This document shows, in pieces, positions 11,877 to 22,943 of a stretch of 64,000 nucleotides of DNA. Each line of letters opens with the position of its first letter. Position 1 is the first letter of the stretch. The notes under the pieces are model-generated. The model searched no databases. It saw only the letters and a list, made by a program, of their open reading frames with translations, and was not told the DNA's origin. The position numbers were made by a program, and so were the translations under genes. Source of the stretch: Glandiceps talaboti (Eukaryota; Hemichordata; Enteropneusta; Spengelidae); assembly GCF_964340395.1 (NCBI RefSeq), contig NC_135549.1, positions 361,001-425,000 of the forward strand. Reading direction: 5' to 3'.

Positions 11877-12172
11877 CCTAGAATCATCATCGTAAACCAC
11901 AGCCTCTTTTACGGTACCGCCCAAGAGTTATTTCATAGTGTAGCGGAAAAAATAACAGCTCTGGTTTGCGAGAATCTAAGCACGTGTATTGACTTCATTC
12001 AGTGCTTTCCTTCCTTCTTGTAGAAGGAAAACATTGAAGTTGATACGCTTAGATTCAAGGCATTATCGTAAACCAGAGCTATTATTTCTTCCGCTACACT
12101 TCGAAATAGTAGGGACCGGCTCGTTAAGAACGGTACCGTAAAACGGTCGTGGTTTGCGACGATGATTCAAGG
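11877..12172. mobile_element. Fold-back element with arms of about 140 bp
   Basis: The left arm starts CCTAGAATCATCATCG and runs through TTTACGGTACCG, GTGTAGCGGAA and AGCTCTGGTTT. The right arm carries the same blocks reversed (AAACCAGAGCT, TTCCGCTACAC, CGGTACCGTAAA) and ends CGATGATTCAAGG. The spacer near 12005-12030 is short. It ends 49 bp before exon 2 of CMO copy A. Confidence 0.7.
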
Positions 12173-12221
12173 CTACATCATCTCAAGCTAATTGCGTTCA
12201 TTTACGTATGTCTTACTGCAG

Positions 12222-12331
12222 GTTTACCAATCCTGACATCCTTCAACTCGAGTACCAAACCGTTTTCAACAATCATTGGTTGTTTGTCGGGAGAAGAGAT
12301 GTGGTTCAAAAACCACGTCAGTTTTTAAGTG
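12222..12331 (+). CDS. CMO-like Rieske oxygenase, copy A, exon 2
   Basis: The exon completes Trp79 and encodes residues 80-115 plus one base of Gly116. It is preceded by 'tcttactgcag' and followed by a GTATGT donor. At 110 bp it is exactly as long as the matching exon of copy B. The encoded block (FTNPDILQLEYQTVF, then WLFVGRRDVV) is the N-terminal helix and strand of the CMO family, just before the Rieske domain. Intron phase 1 at the Gly codon matches copy B. Confidence 0.85.
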
Positions 12332-12396
12332 GTATGTCTCATAAAAATCAATGTCACATAAAAATCATAAAGCCCATTCCAAATGTATACACTATC

Positions 12397-12670
12397 ACAT
12401 ACATACATACATACATACATACATACATACATACATACATACATACATACATACATACACACACACACACGCATACATACATACATACATACATACATAC
12501 ATACATACATACATACATACATACATACATACACACATACACACATACATACATACACACATGCACACATACACACATACACACATACACACACACATAC
12601 ACACATACATACATACATACATACATACATACATACATACATACATACATACATACATACATACATACAT
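12397..12670. repeat. (CATA)n microsatellite
   Basis: About 270 bp of CATA/CACA units. All six frames stay open and give His-Thr-Tyr-Ile or Met-Tyr-Val-Cys peptides, which are artefacts. It starts 65 bp after exon 2 of CMO copy A. Confidence 0.95.
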
Positions 12671-12804
12671 GTTGGTTTATTACATCAGGTCAACTGACCC
12701 ATGAGCTTACAAGTCAAGAATAAATGGACAATAACTATAGATTGGTTACATGACTTTGTGGAGAAGATACATATTTGTGATAACATGTTAACACGCCACC
12801 AGTG

Positions 12805-14168
12805 ACAATTATTGGCCATTATGCCTAATCAAGAGTGCCTTGTAAATATAAAGGCTTAGTCGTCGTACAATGGAAGTTTTGTCAGAGGACGTCAGATCGA
12901 TAAATTTGACCATATTTGGGTGAGTCCAGTAATATCGTGGTATGTACCTATCCCTGAGCAGACCAAATTTTGTACATACTAAAACGAAATGAAACTCATC
13001 TTCAATAACCCCACAGCTGCTGCACACCCTATCCGCAGGTGACGTTCTCAGCCTGGTCCAACGGCCAGCCTCGATTTGGAGTGGATGTGACGAAACTCTT
13101 AATCTAGTGCAGTGAGAGCATGTCTAAATTTTGTAATAGACACAATGTCTAAATACGGTTTGAAATTAAAAGTATCAAAATGTCTATAGAATCTTGCTCT
13201 GGATGAATCGTTCAATCTACTGTTCCAAGTTTGCACGTAGTTGTCAGATAGTCGCTGCTTAATTAAAGCCAAGAATTTAAACTCATCCCACACCCCCTGT
13301 TGCATCCATGAGTATGTCACTCCCAACTCAGCTAAAATATTTTTTACTGACAATACTCAACTGTTACGTCTGGGATGTTGTTGCAGACCAGTCAATAAAA
13401 CGTCATAAATTCTCCTTATATATTTGCTTGGCTTACAGCATATTATCTTCAACCAAAATTTTACAATCCTATAAAAGCAAACTATTCGATATGGGACTCT
13501 ACCAATTTCACCATAGATGAAATCATTTTGTGTACTCTGCTTAATGCCAAGAAGCTTTTTACAGGACGACAGATGAACTCTCTCAATAGGGTCAGCATGA
13601 GCAAAACCCCATATCTCAGCCCGATTATTTAGGATAATAGAAACTAAAAAAAGGTCAAATAAATATAAAACATGCCTAGGGGTGAAATTTTCAAACTTAT
13701 AAAGATATGTGTTCAGGTGAAAAACTTCCTTCTGTGCTTGACCTGCCAATGGTCGTTGCGCCTCCTCAAAAGAACCTCCTGGGGTGAATACTAACCCTGA
13801 ATAAGTAAATTTGTTTACGATAGTAAATTCTTTGTGTCCATATTTAAAACACAAATTTCTATTTAAGGACCCACCTCTTCTAAAAATCATTTTTTTTTAT
13901 TTGGATATGTTAACTTTCAAACACCAATGATGACAGTAATCATACAAAATATCAAGCCCTTTCTGAATGCCTAATTGTGTCCCAGCAAAAATGACAATGT
14001 CGTCTACATAGAGTAACATAAGCATCCTGAAATGGTTAATGTTAATGCCTTCGGCGCCCCTGATAAAAAAAAACTCTTCCTCAATATCATTTACAAAAAT
14101 AGAAAAAAGAAATGAAGACAGACATTCACCTTGTCTCACTCCAGTCTGAATACTGAATTCGTTACTTA
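12805..14168 (-). pseudogene. LINE reverse transcriptase, C-terminal half (decayed)
   Basis: Frames at 14164-13897, 13890-13357, 13353-13099 and 13027-12809 follow one another as a reverse transcriptase tail. The RT block FSIQTGVRQGE (usual form TGVRQGDxLSP) and the catalytic YVDD box (LLYVDDIVIFAGT) come first, then a thumb region, a linker, and a Cys/His-like end 'CSSCGVIEDEFHFVLVC'. Frameshifts near 13893, 13355 and 13090 and the loss of everything 5' of the RT palm show it is inactive. It is cut at 14168 by the end of family A copy 2. It lies in intron 2 of CMO copy A. Confidence 0.75.
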
Positions 14169-14464
14169 GGGACCGGTCAGTTTCTTCGGCCGGGGGTGGG
14201 GCGGTGGATTTGTGTGGGGAGGGGGGGGGGTCAATCTGTTTTTTTGAAATTGGCAGTAGGGGGGTCATGCTGTTTTGAAAATTGTGGATGAGGGGGTCAT
14301 TGTGTTTTGGAATGTGATGGAAGAAAAATCCCTTTTTACAATGGCATATAGCCTTGTCTGAAATGTGGTACATGTAAATATTTGTTCTTGTCCCTGTTTC
14401 TTACATAAATTCTTTAATATTACTTATTTAGTTCAACATAACTACATATACATATACATATACG

Positions 14465-14500
<36 letters not shown>

Positions 14501-14836
14501 CATACATATACATGAAGTACCTATAGCTACCACACTAGTCATGTAAATGTTTGGCTGTTTCACAATCAATGCTTCACTTATATTTCACTTTGGGGCAAAA
14601 GTGAACTTGAAGGTTTCGTAATGGTAATCTTCATAGATAGTGTATAAAAGAAGTTAATCTAAATTGTTCTACTCTACTCTTCAGAATGAACTAGTCAGAA
14701 GGGATTGATACACTTTCTATTTTGGACACTACATGTTTTAACACTACAAATCACCACATCTCATCAGATTCCAGTTTCTATTATACACTAGGTATGACCA
14801 CCTGAAGTTCTCTAACATACCGGCGGCTTTACTATA
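14169..14836. mobile_element. Family A element, copy 2 (truncated)
   Basis: It begins GGGACCGGTCAGTTTCTTCG and runs parallel to positions 158-725 of copy 1. Similarity stops near 14836 ('ggctttactata'). ACCGGTCCC at 15135-15143 could be a distant right end, but the sequence in between does not match copy 1. A (TATACA)n stretch lies at about 14450-14515. Confidence 0.6.
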
Positions 14837-15375
14837 CGTAGAAAAAAGATATTTTCAAAAAGTAAAACAAAAAAATAAGAAAATAAAAAATGTGAAAGTA
14901 AACAATAACCAAAAAGAAATATTTGTAAACAAATAGGGCCAATCCCAAGCCCCTGTGGTCTGAGGACAAACAACAAACACAACCATGGAACACAGACAAG
15001 TTACTAGTCTGTACCGATACATGTATCACAACTGTTGTGTAAAGCTCTCTTCTATACTAATCTGTGCATCGTTGAGTGTTTATTCGGTATGATAATCTCC
15101 CAGAAGATAAGAGATAAAGCAAAGTGTTGGTGTAACCGGTCCCTTGGTAATGATAAGATTAGGGGGGGGGGGGGGTTAATTTAGATAAGAGTAGAAGAAT
15201 TGACAAGATGTCTTTATTTGGTCAATAAAGAATGAATTATATACAGCTGAAAGAGAGACAACTAGCCAGGGGGACGGAAAGAAGATAAGTTTTATATCAC
15301 CATATATATCAATCAGTCAATTGATCAATATCACAGAAAAAATAAGTTTTCTTTCATCACAAAAATTAATCATTC

Positions 15376-15420
<45 letters not shown>

Positions 15421-16191
15421 TGCGATCGATCAATCAATCAATCAATTACATACTCGTCGCACCCCTGCATCTACTACCCATCACCTTTATCGAACCAAAC
15501 AGACCGACTTGACAGTGTTACAGTAGCTTGTCAGGTCAGTGAGAGCATGAGAAGTCGGCTACAAAATTTCATGAGTACGGGGTACTCTTTCCCCAAAGTT
15601 ATAGCATCCGGTGAGTCCCAAGGTTGACTATTAAACCACAGATAAGTCTTCTTACTTGTCAGTGATTAAATGAAATCTATGAACCCCCCCCCCTTTTTTT
15701 TGTATACACTAAATCACATCCGTAATTAGGCCAATGAAGTACAAAATACTTTTTGTTTCGAGGACGAATTCTATGTTTGGTAATAGCGGGAAACTACCCC
15801 CATGTGACTTATCTAGATGTCTGGAGGCTACCGCGCAGCCGACTTCCAATGTTACTCCTGTGCATCTCCACGAAAACATTATTGTAGGAAATATCAGAAA
15901 ACAACCTAACGCTAAATACTTAGGATGATATCTGACCGCCTCATACTTATCCAAGCATTTTTGTTCTCAATTCTTTATCAACTGCCCGTCTGTGAAGTTA
16001 TTCATAACTGCGTTTATTGCATATGTGATTTACTATCTTTTGATTATACAATGGAATAATTTAACGTTTTGTACATATGAACAGACTCTAATTCAAATAA
16101 GCTTATGTACAAACGTGATATTGTACTTTAGGGTACCGTATTTAAAAGTGCCACTGTTAATGTCAAAACTTCCACTATCGTCTTTCTGTAG
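14837..16191. other. No gene seen (CMO copy A intron 2, right part)
   Basis: It contains an A-rich stretch (about 14840-14930), a G run near 15163, an (ATCA)n microsatellite at about 15375-15445 and overlapping ORFs at 15709-15954. The ORFs are fairly even in composition but have no recognisable domain. The polypyrimidine stretch 'tcgtctttctgtag' at the right is the exon 3 acceptor. Confidence 0.5.
15375..15445. repeat. (ATCA)n microsatellite
   Basis: ATCA/CAAT units with a 'gtgcgatcg' interruption. Confidence 0.9.
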
Positions 16192-17120
16192 GAATTGTTG
16201 GCCACAATCCTTACGTGGTGTTACGAGACGAAAACAACGAATTGAGATCATTTTTCAACGTTTGTCGTCATCATGCTATGACGATTATCAATGATGATGA
16301 CGGTTCCGTAGACAGCCTTCAGTGTCCATATCACGGGTGGACCTATGCCCTCGACGGCAAGTTGACGAAAGCAACACGCTTACGCGGAATACAGAATTTT
16401 TCTGCACGTAATTTTGGGTTGAAGTCGATGGAGGTGACAACATGGGGACCACTCGTCTTTATAAGGCCTGACAGAACATCGGACGGAAACGATTTATTCC
16501 AGGAAATGGCACCACTGAAGGAGGAATTAGACGACTTGGGATTCAGTTCAGGACTGAGATTCCTAGAGAGAAAATCGTACATCCTAAATTGCAATTGGAA
16601 AGTCTTTGTTGACAATTACCTGGACGGCGGATATCACGTCGAGATAGCGCACAAAGATCTTGGTGGTGCTCTCAATCTAAAATCATATCAGACAGAGGTA
16701 CACCGCAATCATTCCATACAAAGTGTGTCCAGTTTGGATTCTGAAGAGCGTGTTTCTGGTAAAGCCATTTATGCGTACATCTTTCCTAACTTCATGGTAA
16801 ACCGTTACGGTCCCTGGATGGACTTGAACACTGTGTTACCCTTAGCAACCAATAAATGTGAAGTGGTCTTTCACTATTTCTTAGACGAAGAATTTATTCA
16901 AAAGATAGGGGAACAACGAATCGGGCAATATCTGAAAGAGAGTTTTGAAGCGAGCGATAAAGTTCAACAGGAAGACATCTTCCTTTGTGAAGGGGTACAG
17001 CGAGGTTTGACGTCATCGGCATATGACGTAGGCAGGTATGCACCAAGAGTAGAACATGCTGATCACAGCTTCCATGTCAGACTCGCCGAAATATACAGAA
17101 ATCATTTGAATCTGCAGTGA
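16192..17120 (+). CDS. CMO-like Rieske oxygenase, copy A, exon 3 (catalytic exon)
   Basis: With exons 1 and 2 this gives an uninterrupted 424-residue protein. It is a Rieske [2Fe-2S]/mononuclear non-heme-iron oxygenase of the choline monooxygenase type, predicted to hydroxylate choline or a related trimethylammonium compound in the mitochondrion using electrons from a separate reductase. The Rieske ligands are C140-x-H142 and C160-x2-H163 (CPYHGW). The iron site is D256/D260, H264 and H269 in NCNWKVFVDNYLDGGYHVEIAH, the expected DNYLDGGYHVxxAH pattern. A late EDIFLCEGVQRGL block (E376/D377) could supply the acidic third ligand. The stop is TGA at 17118-17120. The length agrees with plant enzymes of about 440 residues. 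The substrate is inferred from family membership; carnitine or another betaine precursor is possible. Confidence 0.88.
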
Positions 17121-17229
17121 TTCGTGACTCTGACAAGGCTAGTGTGACGACACTGACCTGATCATAAATGACGTCACGGGAGAATTATAACTTTCAACTT
17201 CTAAGCTTCAACCTACATCATTGTTGAAG

Positions 17230-17345
17230 AAAAGATATATCGATAGTGAGACAACCATGACTGTAGCCAATAGAGCTTTACTTTTTTAGTGATAAACTGA
17301 GACAGCCATGACTATAGTCAATATAGCTTTACTTTTTTAGTGATA
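17230..17345. repeat. Direct repeat, about 52 bp x 2
   Basis: 'gagctttacttttttagtga' and its neighbour 'tagctttacttttttagtga' each follow 'gaca(a/g)ccatgact'. The duplication is short and local, just 3' of CMO copy A. Confidence 0.7.
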
Positions 17346-17616
17346 AACTTTCCAATACTGTTGTGTATCATATGTATGCCTAGACCTGCCTGGTATCGTG
17401 CGAACGATGACATCGATTTTTACCAATATAAATAGATCAATATAATATATCCAAAAATTATCAATACATGTGACACCCATGTGTACAGGCATTACCTAAT
17501 GTACATATGCGAGGAACCAAATCTCACCCAAATGGGGTTGATAAAATTTAATGCCAGAAATTGGTTGATTTCTTGGTAAGACACATAATTGTACAAATCA
17601 CCGTGTGGAATTTAAA

Positions 17617-18096
17617 TTAAAGGGCCGCGCCACGATATAAAGCTATTTTCATAAAACTTTGGGTTCTGAAGACTCTTTGAAGACTCATTTCATGATTTTA
17701 CATTAATTTTCCTCGGTTGCCAAGAAACATCAAATTGAAACTCGTCACCCCTACTGGTTATTGTGAAGCAGTATTGCTTCACGGCTCTTAGCAGATGATT
17801 TATGATTATTCATTAGATACACACTGAATATTCATGACTATTAATTCGTGTAAAGGAAGTAAACTCTTAGGAGTCATGAACATACAGTGTGCAACCATAG
17901 ACCTTACACCATGGTGCAACTTATGTCTGCTAAGACCCATAATGCTATCCCTGAAAGAACAATAGAGGTAAAAAAATCAATTTGGTGTTTCTTGGCAACT
18001 GAGTGAAACTTATGTGAAGTGTAATCATGAAATGGCTCCCCAGAACACAAACTTTATGAAAATATATTTATTTCCTGGAGTGGCGTTCCCCTTTAA
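17617..18096. mobile_element. MITE with long inverted ends and TTAA flanks
   Basis: TTAAAGGGCCGCGCCAC at the left pairs with GTGGCGTTCCCCTTTAA at the right. The arms continue for more than 100 bp: 'aaactttgggttctg' against 'agaacacaaacttta', and 'ggttgccaagaaacatcaaa' against 'tttggtgtttcttggcaac'. TTAA at both extremes suggests a piggyBac-type target duplication. No ORF. Confidence 0.65.
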
Positions 18097-18950
18097 CTTT
18101 GCGTTTTACTTCTACTTGTTTGTTTGTACTCAAGGTAGGCGTAACCAGTGTGAATGACATGTACAAATTGGACTCATTAGCCAATCAGAGGAATTAGTAA
18201 ACCAATGTTATGTATCGACAATCTCTCAATTACACCGAGCCCTAGACAAAGTTTTATATTTTAATTCGCTTTTAATTTATAGGACGGAAGCTTTACAGTC
18301 ACTATGCAAAAAAATGTAGCACCATTGATGCCGAGTAGGGAAACAATCATTGCACTGTGTGCCATCATGGTTTGTTGTTCCTGTTTTGTATTGCATGTGG
18401 TATCTCGTTGATTCACATCGTAAGGCTGTAATTGATCACAGTAGGCTCCTTCTTCACGCAGGGCAAAGAAAAAAATCATGGGTCTAATTTAAGAGCGCAT
18501 TATGAATCACTGGGTGTTGTTGACCCCAGTGAAAGGATTGGTGATAGATTGGCACGTTCAGGCTCCAGCTCGTGATATCTGGGTCATGATATCAAATTTG
18601 CATCGTCAACCGATCGAAAAATGAAAACCTTTAATACTATCGCCAGATCAAACACAGAGCAGAGTTCTTACCTACATGCATTAGGTATATATAATTGGTT
18701 TTAATATATCTAAGATTCAAAATAATGAAGGTTAACCAGGAGTGTCAATCAATATGAATTAGCCATAAGATGTACATATTGAATATCCATTTGACACGAC
18801 ACTGAGGGACATGCACAGTATTTTAGGCGTATAAAGGAATACACATTATTTTCTGACGATCACCATATGCATCATATTGTATGTTCGCCAGGCATCATTG
18901 TATGACTCTCGCTGTAGCTATACAGTTATGACTTGGTCGTAATCAACACT
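18097..18950. other. No gene seen
   Basis: Unique-looking AT-rich sequence. The 72-codon minus ORF at 18261-18479 has no recognisable feature. Confidence 0.45.
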
Positions 18951-18951
<1 letters not shown>

Positions 18952-19007
<56 letters not shown>

Positions 19008-19024
19008 TCTCTCTCCTGCCTCTG

Positions 19025-19080
<56 letters not shown>
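18952..19080. repeat. (CA)n then (CT)n microsatellite
   Basis: A CA dinucleotide array followed directly by a CT array. Confidence 0.95.
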
Positions 19081-19685
19081 GATTAATCAAATGTCAATTG
19101 TTTCCATATTCAACTTTGAATGTCATCTCAGTCAACTTTTTTTTGCAAGATACATTTACGAGTATTCAAGTTTAGTTATTCCATCGTATCAGTACACCAT
19201 AAATAGCTACTAGTATAGAACGTTATAGTAAATGTAAGTCGATGTGATATAGAGTGGCTGTAATTTGTTGTATATACATTTAACGTCCTTGTACTATTAT
19301 CTTCAACAATAAGCCACTCACGGCTGCGTAGTTTAGCGACGGGCGTCGTCAATTTTCCATCTTGATTATAACATAATGTTGTACTAATTTCCGATAATCC
19401 GTGAAGATTCGAAACTTTTCACATTTTTGTGTGTAGTCAATTTTTTGTTGCCATGGTAATTATATTCTTACAGGAAACAAGTATTCGTCTCGTTAAGGGT
19501 TATTTCTGATGTGCAAAATGTGAAATTGCATTTTATTTCTATATTGCGATTCTTTGTTGGGAATTAAACAAAATAAAGAGTTGGCCTTCTTCAATGGAAA
19601 ATATTCATTGGGAATATCGTAAGTTCAAAGAGTGGCACACACTCAGCTGTAAAAGATACCGGTTGTATAATCAGGGAGATGTATT

Positions 19686-19726
19686 TTTTTTAAGCACAGC
19701 TGTTGAGGTTCAGTAGTGCTATAGGC

Positions 19727-19776
<50 letters not shown>

Positions 19777-20575
19777 CGACTTAAAGTCAAAACCCGCGAG
19801 ACCGACTGCCTTGGTATTTGGTGGGAGTATTACTTGCGGTGTTTAGATGCACAATTGTACAAAATGAAAATAATCGCATCAGAGATGTGCTTCTTGGTTG
19901 GAAAAATGTGACTTTTGTCAAAGAACTTAAACTCTAAAACTACTTGGCAGATTGGTCTGAAATTTGGTAGGAACATTCTTAAGGATATGTAGATTAAGAA
20001 TAGTTCCTGACATGATGATTCCGTTAGTGATATGCAAATTAGATATAAAAATGTGTCCTTTTTGTGTAAAATCTTTTAATTCCAATGCTGCTGAGCAGAT
20101 TGGGTTGGAATTTGATAGGGATGCATCTGAGGATGTGTATATGGTGTATTCACGACAAGATGATATCGTGCAAATTAGGTCCAAAAGTGTCAATTTTCGT
20201 CAAAAACTTATATCTAAAAAACGACATGGTGAATTGAATTGAATTTGATGGAGATGTTTCTGAAGGTCGCGATCTTATTCTGCAGGTATTATTCAAACAT
20301 TTGGACACAACTGACCATAACCACGCCTTTAGAAACAGTCAAATAATGGTGTATATTACAAAGGGGTTAATAGACAAATGGATAAACAAACATCCAAAAA
20401 GTAAATTCACATATGTCTAGCAACAAGACAACGCCCATAGCAACAGTGAGTTGGTGATGTATATTGCAAAAATAACAACATGGATGGTTTGGCATGTAGA
20501 TAAACATTTTAAAGAAATTATCACAAACTTTATAGTTGTGCTACAACGCCATTGGCGCTAACTTTTTTAATCAAC
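19686..20575 (+). mobile_element. Family C repeat, copy 1
   Basis: It starts 'taagcacagctgttgaggtt', then a (GT)n run, then a body with 'ccttggtatttggtgggag', 'attggtctgaaatttggtag' and 'gatatgcaaattag', and ends 'gtgctacaacgccattggcg'. The same order is found at 31090-31985 and 44290-44835. Non-coding. Confidence 0.65.
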
Positions 20576-20640
20576 TTGGAATAAAATTGGACACATTTCT
20601 ATTGTATTTTTTGTACGAAAAGTGTAAAGCGTCACATTGT

Positions 20641-20704
20641 ATTGGCTGACAGCGTCATTTGCTTACGTCAGTTACGGCCCCGACTGCATGTGTTGGTTTA
20701 TAAT
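20641..20704 (+). promoter_or_regulatory. Possible promoter of CMO copy B
   Basis: ATTGG (inverted CCAAT box, 20641), a CRE-like TTACGTCA (20663-20670) and TTTATAA (20698-20704) occur in the usual order about 30-90 bp upstream of the first in-frame ATG (20731) and 155 bp before the ATG preferred here. The support is motif order only. Confidence 0.3.
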
Positions 20705-20859
20705 GCAGTATGACACCATAGCAATCATATATGGAACTGTTCAAACGACTTTATCTTGTTTATTCTCAACTGCTTGTAGCTACGGGTAGCCATTATTTTC
20801 ATTTTAAATTCAGAGATTTGAATACCTTTCCAACACTTTTCATAAACGTACAGTCAAGT

Positions 20860-21026
20860 ATGCTAGGTAGTAGAGCGGTTATTGTATGCAGCATACGACT
20901 GCCTGCTCGTCATCGGTGGTTCAGTAGGTATTCCCCGAAACAGTTACTTCAAGCGTTGGATGACGAGGTGTACAAATTCAAAACTGATGTATCTGTGGAA
21001 AAGGCTACAACACCTCCTTCTTCATG
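20860..21026 (+). CDS. CMO-like Rieske oxygenase, copy B, exon 1
   Basis: The exon encodes residues 1-55 and two bases of Trp56. MLGSRAVIVCSIRLPARHR is basic and hydrophobic, as expected for a mitochondrial presequence, and the exon ends in TTPPSSW like copy A. The donor is GTAAGG with codon TGG split TG|G (phase 2). An in-frame ATG at 20731 would add 43 residues; I prefer 20860 (A at -3) because it opens directly on the basic presequence. Confidence 0.8.
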
Positions 21027-21592
21027 GTAAGGCTATTTCAATACGACTTTACATCTGTGCTACAACGCCAACGCTTTTTTATTTTGGATGGGAGTGTATT
21101 TGAAAGTTCCTGTGATAATTCATACATACAAACTAACCATGCGCTACATTACTACTGTATCAATATTTTCTCAGATGCTCCTGCTAAAAAACAGCGAAGA
21201 ACTCAAAACCACGTGTGATAGGATTATAATACATCTTCACAGTTATTCAGCTTTCATTTCCTGACTCCTCAACTTTAGCTGGGATGACCAGAATCCTCTG
21301 AATCTCAGACCACTAAAGAACATTTTTTTATAATCGTCTGAGCCTGAATGAAAAAGTCGAGAGGGGCTGAGAAGCTCGGTCGATAAACACTTTACCCCGA
21401 ATCCTTATTCCTTTCTCTTCTGTCTATTTAAGAGCAACCTTGCTGACATCCGCGTAATAGCTTAAGTTCACTGTCATATCAAAGTCATTTGAGATGCTAC
21501 AATATCACAGTAATGTCGAGATTCAACTAAACTTCAAGAGTCCTGTGTTTGTCGTTATCTATTTCATAAACTGACTTTGTTATTACTTTCAG

Positions 21593-21702
21593 GTATACGG
21601 ACCCTGCCTTTCACCATCTTGAATTAAATACTATATTCTCTAATAATTGGATACCGGTAGGGAGACTTGACCAAGTAGCCAATCCTGGCTCCTACTTTAC
21701 TG
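21593..21702 (+). CDS. CMO-like Rieske oxygenase, copy B, exon 2
   Basis: 110 bp, preceded by 'ttactttcag' and followed by GTAGGT. It completes Trp56 and encodes YTDPAFHHLELNTIF, then NWIPVGRLDQVANPGSYF, ending with one base of Gly93 (phase 1). Length, phases and residues match exon 2 of copy A. It has no ATG, so it is easily missed by an ORF scan. Confidence 0.87.
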
Positions 21703-22943
21703 GTAGGTCAAGTTAAAAACACATGTTAAAACTACGTTTTTGGATAATAGTCATAAAAATGTCAGTATACGCTTAAAAGTTGAACTAAAGTCCAGCATGG
21801 TCACCCAGGTTACTCTGTATGGGTGATACAGAAATACGATTTGGTGTGAATGTTTTGCGATACATAAGTTGTTATTTTTATATAAATTTTGATATTCAAA
21901 AATGAAACGAAGCTAATAGTATGCGAAAAGACTAAATTATCCACGCTAAGTTATGTTCATAGAGACAATTACGAGTTATCCTCCTTAAAGCAACTTAATA
22001 TTTTACACACATATATATTATCTCTATTTTGATGTTCAACATAAAATTGATATTCATAATGCATGCTTGTACATGAAAAATCTGATTTCTCCACTTTTAA
22101 CCAATCGTATAACAGCTGTGGCCTATCTGACCACCGCTTGTGTTCAGTGGAATTTCGAAGACTGCGAGACAAAAGCTCCATTTTTGACATAGTACAGTTA
22201 CTAGAGAAGGTTACACCATGGTCGTCAAATATTGCACATCGCCAGATCGTAATAAATTTGTCTGTTGTAGGTGCAGTGATGACTTTTGAACACTATATTT
22301 CCTGACAATGATTGCTTTTGATACAATTTATAACTTCGTAATTTGATGGCAATCTATATTCCTCTGTATCCGTTGGTTCGAGCAATTATTGATTACAACT
22401 TGAGAACAAAGTATATCGAAATAGTGAAGGATATTTGACCACTTGACAAGTGCTTGACCCGACATTTATTCGACTTTGGATGACCTAGACATACATGTAG
22501 AACGTGTACAACGATGCAGAACCGATTGGCACGACACTTAGAAAATTAGAAAATTGAAGACAATACTTCATACATTCGCTGATAACTGAAAACTTCCCAG
22601 GCTTCGGAAAAAATAATCAAATTCGTGTAAGGTTTGCTAGTTACGCTACATTAAATTTTATTTGTTGGCTTCATAGATCATGATTTGGCACGTGTGTGTC
22701 AGATAACCTGAAATTACTGACTACAAATGTTAGACAATTATGAATTGTCCAATTCTACATTGTGTTTATCTAGAGCCCGGGATCTAGGGGTTTGAAAAGC
22801 AGTGTCGTTCCGCGAAATTTGACCGCGAAATTCATCACCTCCACCGCCATCCTATAATACATGTATGAAATCGTTGAAGTTAAGTTTATAATTGTAAAAA
22901 TTTCTAAAGGCGCATGAATGAATTTAAACCTGTTTATTGACAG
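21703..22943. other. CMO copy B intron 2
   Basis: AT-rich, with no coding signal and unusually free of recognisable repeats compared with the other introns. The small ORFs near 21969-22305 overlap on opposite strands and look random. Confidence 0.5.

Noticed and set aside
12208-12723. Long ORFs on both strands with His-Thr-Tyr-Ile or Met-Tyr-Val-Cys repeats
   Set aside because: They are readings of the (CATA)n microsatellite; only the first part (12222-12331) is a true exon, of CMO copy A.
15709-15954. Overlapping plus and minus ORFs with balanced composition
   Set aside because: No domain, no clear splice-site pair, and inside CMO copy A intron 2, where splicing of the true exons is already consistent.
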